A stretch of 64,000 nucleotides of DNA from Clostridium sp. Marseille-P2415. Its GTDB lineage: Bacteria > Bacillota > Clostridia > Lachnospirales > Lachnospiraceae. Location of the stretch: contig NZ_LT732525.1 in the NCBI RefSeq assembly GCF_900155545.1, positions 379,423-443,422 of the forward strand, written 5' to 3'. This document shows, in pieces, positions 1 to 8,447 of the stretch (within the stretch, counting starts at the first letter, position 1; the number at the start of each line of letters is the position of its first letter). The notes beneath the pieces are model-generated. The model saw only the letters and a program-made list of their open reading frames with translations, ran no database searches and was not told the DNA's origin. The position numbers were made by a program, and so were the translations under genes.

Positions 1-565
1 CACGGGACCGGTGGACATCCTCTTCTCCAATATTTCTCCTTCTCTGGCAATGCCTGCAAAACATGGCACACTCATTGGTCACATTGATGATCAGCCTGTC
101 GGGATAACGTCTCGTAATACAGCCCGCCGGATTTGTAAATTCTTCTCCCATAGGATCTAAGTCCGTACAGGAATCCTCCAGCTCTTTATACGTGGGGATC
201 GATAACAGCCTGATCGGATCATACCTGTCATCCGGATCAGCCAGACTTAAATAATATGGAGAGACCGCCCATCTGAATTTTTTCTCAACTTTCTGAATCT
301 GCATTTTTTCCTTTTCACTTAGGTTCACTATTTTACTTAATGTTTCCACATCTGAAATCCTATGATTCAACTGCCATTGGTAATCATTCCAGTCCTCTTC
401 TGCGGCATCCAGTACTTTTAATATTTTGTTCTTTCGATTTATTAACTCCTCTTCCTTTTCCAGCCCTTTGGGAATCTCATTTCTTGCCTCTAAAAAATCT
501 TCAATCCGCCCTTTTAATTCCTTTGCCCGTTCCATTGATATTTGTCGTTTTCTGTCTTTTTCCAT
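1..565 (-). CDS. eam: Glutamate 2,3-aminomutase-like radical SAM enzyme (KamA family), 3' end cut by window edge
   Basis: About 188 N-terminal residues are present; the gene runs off the left edge. The start ATG at 563-565 has an AAAGGAG ribosome site 7 nt upstream. The protein shows the KamA-family N-terminal region (WAVSPYYLSLADPDD, then NPAGCITRRYPDRLIINVT) and the radical SAM cluster motif CAMFCRHC followed by QRRRNIGE. KamA enzymes use PLP and SAM to move an amino group from the alpha to the beta carbon. The combination NVTNECA...CRHCQRRRNIGE resembles, from memory, the clostridial glutamate 2,3-aminomutase subgroup (beta-glutamate, an osmolyte) more than lysine 2,3-aminomutase. The substrate-deciding residues lie outside the window, so lysine remains possible. 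The family call is firm and the substrate call moderate. Confidence 0.75.
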   Translation of the reverse strand, partial: MEKDRKRQISMERAKELKGRIEDFLEARNEIPKGLEKEEELINRKNKILKVLDAAEEDWNDYQWQLNHRISDVETLSKIVNLSEKEKMQIQKVEKKFRWAVSPYYLSLADPDDRYDPIRLLSIPTYKELEDSCTDLDPMGEEFTNPAGCITRRYPDRLIINVTNECAMFCRHCQRRRNIGEEDVHRSR

Positions 566-816
566 ATAAATTCTCCTTTCATTCCTTTATTCAACTGGCC
601 AAAAAATCAGCTCCATACCGATATTTTTGCAACGAAAAACAAAAGCTTCGGTATTTTTATCACGAAACAATCACCTATCCGGTTAAATTTAAATTATAAA
701 CTTTCCTGTGGGAGGGTTATAGAAAAGTGAAACGTTGTTTCAAATACTAAATTTTCAGATATGGGGACCAATCAAAATGTCGGATTATTGTTACAAAAAC
801 CTTCCAAGCCGCCCCG

Positions 817-858
817 AGTAACAACTTGATTATAGCAGATAAGTTGTTACTTAGTCAA
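817..858 (-). promoter_or_regulatory. Promoter of the aminomutase gene with a perfect inverted repeat across the -10
   Basis: On the minus strand TTGACT (853-858) and TATAAT (829-834) are 18 bp apart, a good sigma-A promoter. An 11-bp perfect inverted repeat, AGTAACAACTT (817-827) and AAGTTGTTACT (841-851), with a 13-bp gap, brackets the -10 box. That is the expected place for a repressor operator. The start would be near 822, giving a leader of about 255 nt before the ATG at 565. The leader also contains a 7-bp inverted repeat (ATACCGA/TCGGTAT) but no riboswitch I recognise. The remaining 859-985 is the upstream region of the next plus-strand gene, and I see nothing distinctive there. Confidence 0.6.
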
Positions 859-985
859 CCGTGTTGATAAAAACAGAGGAAACAGTGTACGCCAGATCCA
901 TTATCACACCAGCATGTACCTGTGGAATATAATGGTATGAAAGCATTTTGGATCATAGGAACCAAGTAAAATAAAAGGAGAAATT

Positions 986-2551
986 ATGATGAATCAGGAA
1001 CAATCCATTACCAGTGTGGAAGAGCTTCACAAAAAGGCTGCTGAAAACAGCCGTAATTATGAAATTTATTTTCGGATGGGCGAATATTACAAAAAAAGCG
1101 GGAACTTAAAGCGTGCCTACCTCTGCTACGCCCACAGCTCCTTCCTCTGTGACAAGGAGGAGGACGCCAAGCTCATATCCGATGTTCTGACGGCATTTAC
1201 AAAGGAATATGCAAAGGACATTCCAAAGGCAGCATTTATCATTCCTTCCGTACCATCCCAGGAGCAAATGGAAATAATCCTTTCTACATGCCTTGCTGCC
1301 CAGGAGGACTGCCAGACCGTTGTGGTGATTGACCGGGAAGAATCTGAGGAGGTTACAAACTGGCTGAAAGGTCAGAAAGATATCTCGTATGTATCGGGAA
1401 AAGGACTTTCCCCCGCCCTGGCATACCGGAAAGCGGCAAAACTTACAAAGAAAAATGAGGATATCCTATTCCTGGGTCAGGGATCCGTTCTTTTGAACCA
1501 CGCGTTATTTCAATTGCGCATGTCCCTGTACAAAACCAATGATATCGGCGCGGTAAACGCTGTTACCAATGGCCCGGCATTGGGCCTGGTTGATTTAAAA
1601 ACCCCCATTGACCGGGCCAATGTCTATGCCGCCGAGCATAACCTGCCCGGGGATGAGCATATGGATCCGGTCCTGATTCCCTCATGTCTCACCATTTTGG
1701 TGCAAAGAGACAGCTGGGCGGCCGTTAAGGGATTTGACGAGCATTTTTCCACCCAGGAAGTGTTGGAGAAAGACTTAAGCTTCCAGCTGCTGCACAAAAA
1801 GAAACTCACGTATTTATGCCATCATGCCTATGTCTATACCTTTGGGCAGCAGCAAAGCAACCAGGCCCGCTTGGCTGACTACGATTATTTCCACCAGAAA
1901 TGGAATGTGCGGCTCAATTACTCTCTTTTCAGCCGGCCGGATATCCTTGCCCTGGTTACCGATCCGAAAGAAACTCCATTAAGAGCTCTTGATGTGGGAT
2001 GTGCATGCGGAGCATCCTTGCTTTCCATGAAAAACAAGTATCCGTCAGCCGAGCTTCACGGCATCGAATTAGATCCCGGTTCCTGGAAAATCTCTTCCCT
2101 TCTTTTTCCTGTCACCCAGGGCAATGTGGAAGAGAATCTGGATTATCCGGAGGGATTTTTTGATTATATCATATTCGGTGATGTGTTGGAACATCTTCAC
2201 CAGCCGGAATCCGTATTGGTTAACATGAAGCGCTATTTAAAACCGGGAGGCGCTATTCTGGCAAGCATCCCGAACGTAATGCATATTTCTGTTATAAGCG
2301 ACTTATTAAACGGTTTTTGGACCTATCAGGAAAGCGGGATCCTTGACCGGACACATCTGCGCTTTTTTACCAAAACAGAAATTACCCGCATGTTTTCCCG
2401 GGCCGGATATGAGATCGAAGATATGGGAGTAACCAGGGTCTGGATCAGCCCGGAACAGCAGAAAATGATCGATCAGCTGTGTTCCTTTACCAAAAGCCAG
2501 CCGGATGCATTTACCACATACCAGTATCTGGTGAAAGCGCGGAAAAAATAG
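986..2551 (+). CDS. TPR / glycosyltransferase-like / SAM methyltransferase fusion protein
   Basis: 521 residues with AAAGGAG at 974-980; a second ATG at 989 has slightly better spacing. Residues about 10-80 look like tetratricopeptide-type helices (NYEIYFRMGEYYKKSGNLKRA). About 85-300 resemble a GT-A (family 2 style) glycosyltransferase fold (AAFIIPSVPSQEQ, GFDEHFSTQEVLEKDLSFQL). About 325-490 are a class I methyltransferase, with motif I LDVGCACGAS, acidic loop HGIELDP, FDYIIFGDVLEHLHQP, and LKPGGAILASIPN. Such fusions modify surface glycans or glycosylated proteins such as flagellin; the actual target is unknown. It stands alone, with no glycan operon around it. Confidence 0.7.
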   Translation: MMNQEQSITSVEELHKKAAENSRNYEIYFRMGEYYKKSGNLKRAYLCYAHSSFLCDKEEDAKLISDVLTAFTKEYAKDIPKAAFIIPSVPSQEQMEIILSTCLAAQEDCQTVVVIDREESEEVTNWLKGQKDISYVSGKGLSPALAYRKAAKLTKKNEDILFLGQGSVLLNHALFQLRMSLYKTNDIGAVNAVTNGPALGLVDLKTPIDRANVYAAEHNLPGDEHMDPVLIPSCLTILVQRDSWAAVKGFDEHFSTQEVLEKDLSFQLLHKKKLTYLCHHAYVYTFGQQQSNQARLADYDYFHQKWNVRLNYSLFSRPDILALVTDPKETPLRALDVGCACGASLLSMKNKYPSAELHGIELDPGSWKISSLLFPVTQGNVEENLDYPEGFFDYIIFGDVLEHLHQPESVLVNMKRYLKPGGAILASIPNVMHISVISDLLNGFWTYQESGILDRTHLRFFTKTEITRMFSRAGYEIEDMGVTRVWISPEQQKMIDQLCSFTKSQPDAFTTYQYLVKARKK

Positions 2552-2659
2552 GATCCTGTGCCTGCAGGCAGACCTTTTGCCGCTTTATTGTATTTTCAGT
2601 TCCGAATAACTTTTCCGTTATCTGGAATAATAATACAAAAATCAAAAGCGAGGAATCCC

Positions 2660-4087
2660 ATGAAAAATAAAGCAAATGGTCTTACTGCAGGCCGCTTAAC
2701 GATGATGGCTCTGGGAACCGTGATCGGCGGTTCCTTTTTTCTGGGCTCATCGGTTGCCATACAGGCTGCCGGCCCGGGAATCATTCTTTCTTATCTGATT
2801 TGCGGTGTTATGGTTTATTTCATTCTTTTTGCGCTTTCGGAAATGACGGTATCCAATCCGGATTCCTCTTCCTTCCGGACATTTGCCGCTCAATATATAA
2901 ATAGTGGCGCAGGCTTTGTTGTGGGCTGGGTCTATTGGACCGGAATGGTCATTTCCATGTCTAGCGAGGCTACCGCAGTTTCCTTACTGTTCCGGACATG
3001 GTTTCCGTCGGTCTCGATCCCGGTCCTGGGCACCGCTCTGATCATCGGGGTAACATTGTTAAATCTTTTGGGCGCAAACCGGCTAAGCAGCCTGGAAAGC
3101 ATTCTGTCAGCAATCAAGATTTCAGCAATTTTCGGTTTTATTCTGTTAGGTTCCCTGATCGTTCTGGGTATCCTGCCGGGTTCCCGTCCCTTGGGAAGCA
3201 GCATATTGCGGTCGGAGGCATTTCTCCCCGGAGGCATAAAAAGCCTGGCAGGAAGCATGCTGATCGTTTTATTCACCTATGCAGGCTTTGAAATCATCGG
3301 ACTGGCTGCCAGCGAAACGAAAAATAAGCAAAAAAACGTGCCGCGGGCAATCCACCTGACGGTTTTCTGGCTCGTGACACTTTATATTCTGTGCATTTCA
3401 ATTCTTTTGCTGCTGGTCCCGACCGCATCCTTAAGCGAAAACGTCAGTCCTATGGTTACGGCCTTAAACCTCTACCATGTGACCTGGGCCGGCACTGCCA
3501 TGACGGTTATATTAATCAGCGCAATTTTGTCCACCATGGTAGCTGCCATGTTTGGAATCGGAAGAATGCTCCGTTCTCTTGTGGATGACCGGCTTGGTCC
3601 TGCATTTTTAAAGGACAGAACCGATGTCCCCTACCGTGGGATTTTATTTTCCGGTTTGTCCATGGTGCTGTTTCTGTACATCGGATTGTTTTTTCCCCAG
3701 GTCTATCTGTTTTTGATCAGCTCCGGAGGGTTTGCATTGCTTTTCACTTATATCATGCTCATGTTTACCCATATCCGATTCCGGAAAAAGAACGGGAAGC
3801 CGGAAGGAAACTGCCGGTTGTGCGGATTTCCGTATAGTTCGCTGTTTACCATGGCCGGACTGATCATAGCCATGTTCAGTATGCCCTTTATAAAAGGTCA
3901 GACCTTAGGTTTTTTTGCAGGCATCGCTCTGGTTGCATTTTTTACGGTCTGCTATGCTATCGTAAAGGCGGCTAACAGACGGAGCATGCACCAATGGGAG
4001 CAATATCCGGCAGGAACGCCGGAGCATCGCCGTATTTTAACGGAATTTTCGGAAGAGCTCCATGATCCGGACATGAAAAAGAAATAA
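2660..4087 (+). CDS. APC-superfamily amino acid permease
   Basis: 475 residues. The start ATG at 2660 is preceded by GCGAGGAA; the open frame extends further upstream to 2558 but without a ribosome site or membrane character. The first membrane segment carries the family glycine-rich motif (MMALGTVIGGSFFLGSS). About twelve hydrophobic segments follow, including FTYAGFEIIGLAASETKN, the conserved TM6 region of APC amino acid transporters. The C-terminus (HQWEQYPAGTPEHRRILTEF) is cytoplasmic. It probably imports amino acids by proton symport; substrate cannot be read from sequence. No partner gene is linked, and a strong hairpin follows it. Confidence 0.8.
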   Translation: MKNKANGLTAGRLTMMALGTVIGGSFFLGSSVAIQAAGPGIILSYLICGVMVYFILFALSEMTVSNPDSSSFRTFAAQYINSGAGFVVGWVYWTGMVISMSSEATAVSLLFRTWFPSVSIPVLGTALIIGVTLLNLLGANRLSSLESILSAIKISAIFGFILLGSLIVLGILPGSRPLGSSILRSEAFLPGGIKSLAGSMLIVLFTYAGFEIIGLAASETKNKQKNVPRAIHLTVFWLVTLYILCISILLLLVPTASLSENVSPMVTALNLYHVTWAGTAMTVILISAILSTMVAAMFGIGRMLRSLVDDRLGPAFLKDRTDVPYRGILFSGLSMVLFLYIGLFFPQVYLFLISSGGFALLFTYIMLMFTHIRFRKKNGKPEGNCRLCGFPYSSLFTMAGLIIAMFSMPFIKGQTLGFFAGIALVAFFTVCYAIVKAANRRSMHQWEQYPAGTPEHRRILTEFSEELHDPDMKKK

Positions 4088-4100
4088 AGCATGGAAAACC

Positions 4101-4140
4101 GTACAGGCTGTGAGTTCTTTCCCACAGCCTGTACTTTATC
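4101..4140. terminator. Bidirectional hairpin terminator between the permease gene and folD
   Basis: A perfect 12-bp stem, GTACAGGCTGTG (4101-4112) and CACAGCCTGTAC (4123-4134), with a 10-nt loop lies between two convergent genes. The flanks are only moderately T-rich, so termination strength is uncertain. Confidence 0.65.
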
Positions 4141-4978
4141 CCTTATTCTTTCCTGCCGCCTGTACCAGGTGTTTCGCCAGCACGGCAGTTGTCACGGTAC
4201 CAACGCCTCCGGGTACCGGAGTCGCCATGGAGGCAGTGCCTTCAAGAGATTCAAAATCCACATCTCCGCAAAGCTTTCCGTCCTCATCCACATTGATTCC
4301 CACATCAATGACCACGGCATCCTCTCCAACATAGGAAGCATCGATCATCTTTGCGCGCCCGGCAGCCGCAATCAGAATCTCTGCACTCCGGCAGACTTTT
4401 TTCAGTTCCTCTGTGCGGGTATGGCAAATGGTAACGGTTGCATTTTCCTTTAAAAGGAGCATGGAAAGGGGGCGCCCCACAACCAGGCTCCTTCCCACCA
4501 CAGTCACTCTCTTTCCGGTCATGGGAATATCATTGGCCTTTAACACCTCCACAACTGCTTCCGCCGTACAGGGTGCAAACCCATCCTCACCGCCTGCAAA
4601 TACACGGGCAATGTTTTCCGGTGAGATCCCGTCTAAATCCTTTCCCGGATCGATCATATGCTCGATATCCTTTTCCTTTATCTGCTTTGGCAAAGGCCGG
4701 AGCAAAAGGATTCCGTCGATATCCGGATTTTCATTGATTTTAAAAAACTCTTCCTTAAATGCTTCATCGGAAATATCTTTTGGAAAGCAAAAGCTTTCGG
4801 CCTGCAAACCGAAATTTTCCATTTTCTTTAATGCACCACGCTCATAAGCCAGATCATCCGGCCGTTCTCCCACCCTTACAATGGCCAGCTTTGGCGTTTT
4901 CTCCGGCAGATTTATTAAAAGCTCTGCCACCTCTTCCCTGATTTTCGCAGACACAGCTGCTCCCTTTAAAGTTATCAC
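4136..4978 (-). CDS. folD: Methylenetetrahydrofolate dehydrogenase, FolD family, probably lacking cyclohydrolase activity
   Basis: 280 residues starting with GTG at 4976-4978, with AAGGAGG 12 nt upstream. FolD normally oxidises 5,10-methylene-THF and hydrolyses the methenyl product. The dehydrogenase Rossmann part is intact (VTVVGRSLVVGRPLSMLLL, GDVDFE, TPVPGGVGTVTTAVL). The cyclohydrolase centre is not. In the ungapped alignment to E. coli FolD, Tyr50 is kept (Tyr45) but the catalytic Lys54 is Ala49 (YERGALKK), and Gln98 is Leu93 (GILLLRPLP). The aspartates of KDLDG are kept. The next gene upstream in the operon is fchA, which can supply the missing cyclohydrolase. The gap to fchA is 20 bp. 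Confidence 0.9.
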   Translation of the reverse strand: MITLKGAAVSAKIREEVAELLINLPEKTPKLAIVRVGERPDDLAYERGALKKMENFGLQAESFCFPKDISDEAFKEEFFKINENPDIDGILLLRPLPKQIKEKDIEHMIDPGKDLDGISPENIARVFAGGEDGFAPCTAEAVVEVLKANDIPMTGKRVTVVGRSLVVGRPLSMLLLKENATVTICHTRTEELKKVCRSAEILIAAAGRAKMIDASYVGEDAVVIDVGINVDEDGKLCGDVDFESLEGTASMATPVPGGVGTVTTAVLAKHLVQAAGKNKG

Positions 4979-4998
4979 GGCTTTTTTGAGCCTCCTTT

Positions 4999-5631
4999 TT
5001 ATTCTGTCTTTAACACCGCCTCTACTTTTGCATAAATTTCATCGGACCGCTTCCTTCCGGCCTCCGCCATCTGGTCTGCCCGGAGATTAAGCTCTCCGGC
5101 TCTTTCCCTCTGCTTCATGGATTTGGTATTAATGGATACATTCATCTTTGCACCCAAAAGAGCAGACTTAAGAAACTGGACTCCTACTCCCACATCACTG
5201 ACAGCCAGCCGGCTACCCTTATCTGCCAGGACAGCCATGATCTCCAGCGCTTCCAAAGCCCGTTCCATGACTGCGGCCGGTACCAGGCTGGCCGCCAGTA
5301 AATGTTTTTCCAAAACCTCTGATTTACGCCTCTTTTCTTCCTCTGTGCCGGCAGGCAGGCCATAAGCTGCTGCCAGCGGGGCAAATACGGCCGCATCTTC
5401 GTCCGCAAGTCTTAAAAATTCCTTTTTTAAGCTCTCCAGTTTTATAAGAAGCTCCTGCATCTCCTCTTCCACATCCGCGTACCGTTTTTTCCCAAGAGTC
5501 AGATGGATCACCATCTCTCCCAGAGCCACGCCCTGTGCGCCGCCAAGTGCTGCCGCTCCTCCGCCTCCCGGCGTCGGCTTCCCGGATGACAGTTCTTCCA
5601 AGAATCCGGAAACTGTAAGATCCTGTATCAT
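4999..5631 (-). CDS. fchA: Methenyltetrahydrofolate cyclohydrolase / formimidoyl-THF cyclodeaminase family
   Basis: 210 residues of the FTCD_C family. Recognisable features are the N-terminal glycine-rich loop TPGGGGAAALGGAQGVALG, the helix with LADEDAAVFAPLAAAYGLP, and the SDVGVGVQFLKSALLGAKMNVSIN region that forms the folate site. FchA converts methenyl-THF to formyl-THF in clostridia. It shares an operon with a FolD that has lost the cyclohydrolase residues, so the two probably act as separate consecutive enzymes of one-carbon metabolism. The ribosome site (GGGAGGAAAT) precedes the ATG at 5631. Confidence 0.88.
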   Translation of the reverse strand: MIQDLTVSGFLEELSSGKPTPGGGGAAALGGAQGVALGEMVIHLTLGKKRYADVEEEMQELLIKLESLKKEFLRLADEDAAVFAPLAAAYGLPAGTEEEKRRKSEVLEKHLLAASLVPAAVMERALEALEIMAVLADKGSRLAVSDVGVGVQFLKSALLGAKMNVSINTKSMKQRERAGELNLRADQMAEAGRKRSDEIYAKVEAVLKTE

Positions 5632-5836
5632 AAATATTTCCTCCCTTTCCGGCTGTATGTTTTAATCATTATATCGGCCTTTTACAAAAAACACAAGGTC
5701 CTATTTCAACATATTCCAGCAAAATCCGGGACTTTTTCACTGTAAAAATCTTGTAAAGGAACCGGATCAATGGTATCATTGTCGAAAAAGATAAATCTAA
5801 GCAGTAAGTCTCTGTTTCCAATGGAAGGAGTATCCA

Positions 5837-7468
5837 ATGAAGTATCCAATCTTAACCCTTGGCTGGTTTTTATACGAAACTCCAATTGACAATCTTGAAT
5901 TTATAGGCAATGAAGAAGCCTTAAATAAGCCGATCACGGGAATCAGCGTTCTGGATAATCCGGATGGGGTCAAGTGGATCAAAAAAAATGAGATCATTCT
6001 CACAACAGGATATATTTTTTACGATGACTTTGAACTGCAGAAAAAGGTGATCGCTGATCTCCATGCCATTGACTGTACCGCATTCTGCATTAAAGTCAAA
6101 CGGTTCTTTGACAAAATCCCGGAGTCCCTGATCGAAGAAGCAAAAAAATACGGGGTTCCTCTTGTCTCTATGCCCTTTTACCACGGATATTCCAACATTA
6201 TCAGCATAATCAATCAAAATCTGGTTGATCAGAAAATTTCCACTCAGCAGTTCATTCTAAATGAAACCGAAAAATTTCATCAGCTTTATTTTAATAAAGA
6301 AGGAATCATGAAAATGCTGGAGCAGGTATCCCATTATACCAATTCCATTGCCATGATCGCGACGACCTCTGATTTTCCGATTTATTACTATATCCCCCCC
6401 AAAGATCAGGCGGCGTTTTCAAAAATAGACAAGCTGCAGGCCCAGCCCGTAAACGCGCTGTCTAAGCAGACCGCAGAAAAACCGTCCGGAAAGCGTAATT
6501 TTTACTTCAATGATACCCTTCTTACCTTTCAGACTTTTCTGCTTCCCGACAGCCGGCATTATCTGTGTATTGATATTACCGGTACGGATATTGATGATAC
6601 CACCGGAGCCATTTTAAGACAGATCTCTTCTGTCATTGCTCTGGAGCTTTCCTCCATGCAGGTTCAAAACAGGGTTTTTTCCCAGAAAAACTATTACGAT
6701 TCCTTCTTTTATATGCTTACGGATATCAGGAATAAATCCGCCGAAGAAATACGTCTGATCTGTGATTCCTACTCGTTTCCTTATCAGTTAAAAAGGATCT
6801 GTGTCTCCCTGGAATGCCAGGAAAAGGAAAGCAAACTGTTCCGCAGCCTCTATAACGCAGTAAACCATGAGCTGATGCGGCTCGATCAGAAATCCTTCTT
6901 ATGCCACAATGATAACCGGATCGTTATCTTTCTATTCTATCCAAAACAGGTATCGAATGGAAAGGCGCTCTCTCTGGCAAACCAGACGGTTTCACAGCTC
7001 ATGGAAGCATTAAAAGAATATCACTCCTTTTTCAGACTGGGAATCAGCCGCTGCCATACTGCCTATGCTTCGATTGCAAAAGCATATGAAGAAAGCCTGC
7101 AGACTTTGCATCTGCAGACCCCCTCCTTCCAGACCGCCCGGATCAATTCTTACACCAGGCAGTATGCGTTCCATCTTTTGATCCAGCTTTCTTCCTATGA
7201 GATAAAAAAGATTTACCGGGACACGGTCAAGGACCTTGCCACCTATGATTCGGAAAATAAAAGCGAGCTTTTCCTCACCCTTAAGACCTATTTAGAAAGC
7301 TCATTAAGTCTTACGGAAACCGCTCAGAAATTATTTATACACAGGAATACCCTGACCTCCCGGCTTGCGCTGATCAAAAAGCTTCTTTGCAGTGAAATCT
7401 CATCCATTGAGGATATTTTTTATTTATATTTGGGAATCTGCGCCTGCGAACTGCTTCGCGGTATGTAG
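5837..7468 (+). CDS. PucR-family transcriptional regulator
   Basis: 543 residues with GGAAGGAG at 5822-5829. Residues about 10-125 form the PucR N-terminal sensing domain (IKKNEIILTTGYIFYDD, KKYGVPLVSMPF). The middle (about 150-450) is a GGDEF-like/CdaR-type region without enzyme motifs. The last 60 residues are the PucR C-terminal helix-turn-helix (YLESSLSLTETAQKLFIHRNTLTSRL). Family members sense amino-acid or purine metabolites and activate neighbouring catabolic genes. It is convergent with the DUF1177-peptidase-transporter locus, ending 2 bp from it, and is the likely local regulator. Confidence 0.85.
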   Translation: MKYPILTLGWFLYETPIDNLEFIGNEEALNKPITGISVLDNPDGVKWIKKNEIILTTGYIFYDDFELQKKVIADLHAIDCTAFCIKVKRFFDKIPESLIEEAKKYGVPLVSMPFYHGYSNIISIINQNLVDQKISTQQFILNETEKFHQLYFNKEGIMKMLEQVSHYTNSIAMIATTSDFPIYYYIPPKDQAAFSKIDKLQAQPVNALSKQTAEKPSGKRNFYFNDTLLTFQTFLLPDSRHYLCIDITGTDIDDTTGAILRQISSVIALELSSMQVQNRVFSQKNYYDSFFYMLTDIRNKSAEEIRLICDSYSFPYQLKRICVSLECQEKESKLFRSLYNAVNHELMRLDQKSFLCHNDNRIVIFLFYPKQVSNGKALSLANQTVSQLMEALKEYHSFFRLGISRCHTAYASIAKAYEESLQTLHLQTPSFQTARINSYTRQYAFHLLIQLSSYEIKKIYRDTVKDLATYDSENKSELFLTLKTYLESSLSLTETAQKLFIHRNTLTSRLALIKKLLCSEISSIEDIFYLYLGICACELLRGM

Positions 7469-7469
7469 C

Positions 7470-8429
7470 TTATGCATCGTCGTCGCATTCATTTCCGGTT
7501 CCCAGGGTCTGAAAATGTTCCATATTTCCATACAGATACTGGATCCGGTCATATTCCTTTTCATCATAGAAGCTGCATTCCCCCCGGCCGTAGGCCTTTG
7601 CCACCTCTAACATAAATCTCGCGGCTTCCTCACAGTCCGTAATATGGGTCGCACCGGTTGCACAGCCTGCAACGGGTGCTTCTGTTGTTATGGCGACCCC
7701 GATCACAGGTGCTTTCGTAGCAGTTGCCGGCTGTAAAATGCTGTTTAAATGATACAGCCCGTTTCCGTAAGGAGTGATATCCTGCTGGGAAAGGGCATAT
7801 ACATAGGGCAGTTTTCCGGTGGTTGTCTGCATTAAATCCAGAATGCTCTCGGAAACCCGCAGGATATAACCTTCCTTCACAGTAGGGGAAACAGCAAACC
7901 CTCTGGTGTTGATGATCCGGTTTCCCTTTGTTGTATCAACAGATAAAATCGCATCCAGTTCAACCGTAACCTCTTCCTGATTGACCTGTGCCATATTCAC
8001 CGGAGAATCCATAAACGGTACCGGTTTGTGTTCTCTGGTGGGCGCATCCGGACAAATATGGGTGGAAATGAATACATCTCCATCCAGATAATCTCCTTTG
8101 TTCTGCATATCCAGTAATTTCGCCGCCAGAGATAATGCGACCAGGGCTCCGTCTCCATCCGAAACAAAACCGATCCGCTCCGGTCTGGCTCCCAGACCCC
8201 CAAGTCTCCCCAGCAAACCGATGGTGGGAGCATCCATGCCTTTGCTTTTTCCCTTTGCCCCCGGGATCCTTACCTTTATCATATCGGTTTTTCCCTTCGG
8301 TCCTTCCAATGCGTAAACCTCCACGCTGGCATCCGGCCGAATGCTTTTTAAATAGGTTTCAACCTGTTTTCCACTGGCATAGCTGCTGTCAAGCAGATCA
8401 TGTACCTCGATCAATTGTTTCATCAACAT
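7470..8429 (-). CDS. DUF1177 family protein
   Basis: 319 residues, start ATG 8427-8429 with GGAGGA upstream. I recognise the DUF1177 family: LLGRLGGLGARPERIGFVSDGDGAL, DVFISTHICPDAPTREHKPVPFMDSPV, and the C-terminal EAPVAGCATGATHITDCEEAARFMLEVA. The conserved Asp, His and Cys-containing loops (SDGDG, STHICPDAPT) resemble a metal-dependent hydrolase or peptidase-like fold, but no activity is known to me. It is the last gene of a minus-strand run with M20 peptidases and a peptide transporter, so it probably acts on the imported substrate. Function is unassigned. Confidence 0.75.
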   Translation of the reverse strand: MLMKQLIEVHDLLDSSYASGKQVETYLKSIRPDASVEVYALEGPKGKTDMIKVRIPGAKGKSKGMDAPTIGLLGRLGGLGARPERIGFVSDGDGALVALSLAAKLLDMQNKGDYLDGDVFISTHICPDAPTREHKPVPFMDSPVNMAQVNQEEVTVELDAILSVDTTKGNRIINTRGFAVSPTVKEGYILRVSESILDLMQTTTGKLPYVYALSQQDITPYGNGLYHLNSILQPATATKAPVIGVAITTEAPVAGCATGATHITDCEEAARFMLEVAKAYGRGECSFYDEKEYDRIQYLYGNMEHFQTLGTGNECDDDA

Positions 8430-8447
8430 GACGAATCCTCCAAAAAT

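Noticed and set aside
340..730. Two plus-strand open frames upstream of the first plus-strand gene
   Set aside because: For most of their length they lie opposite the aminomutase gene and its leader and have no ribosome site or recognisable protein; the minus-strand frame has clear family motifs.
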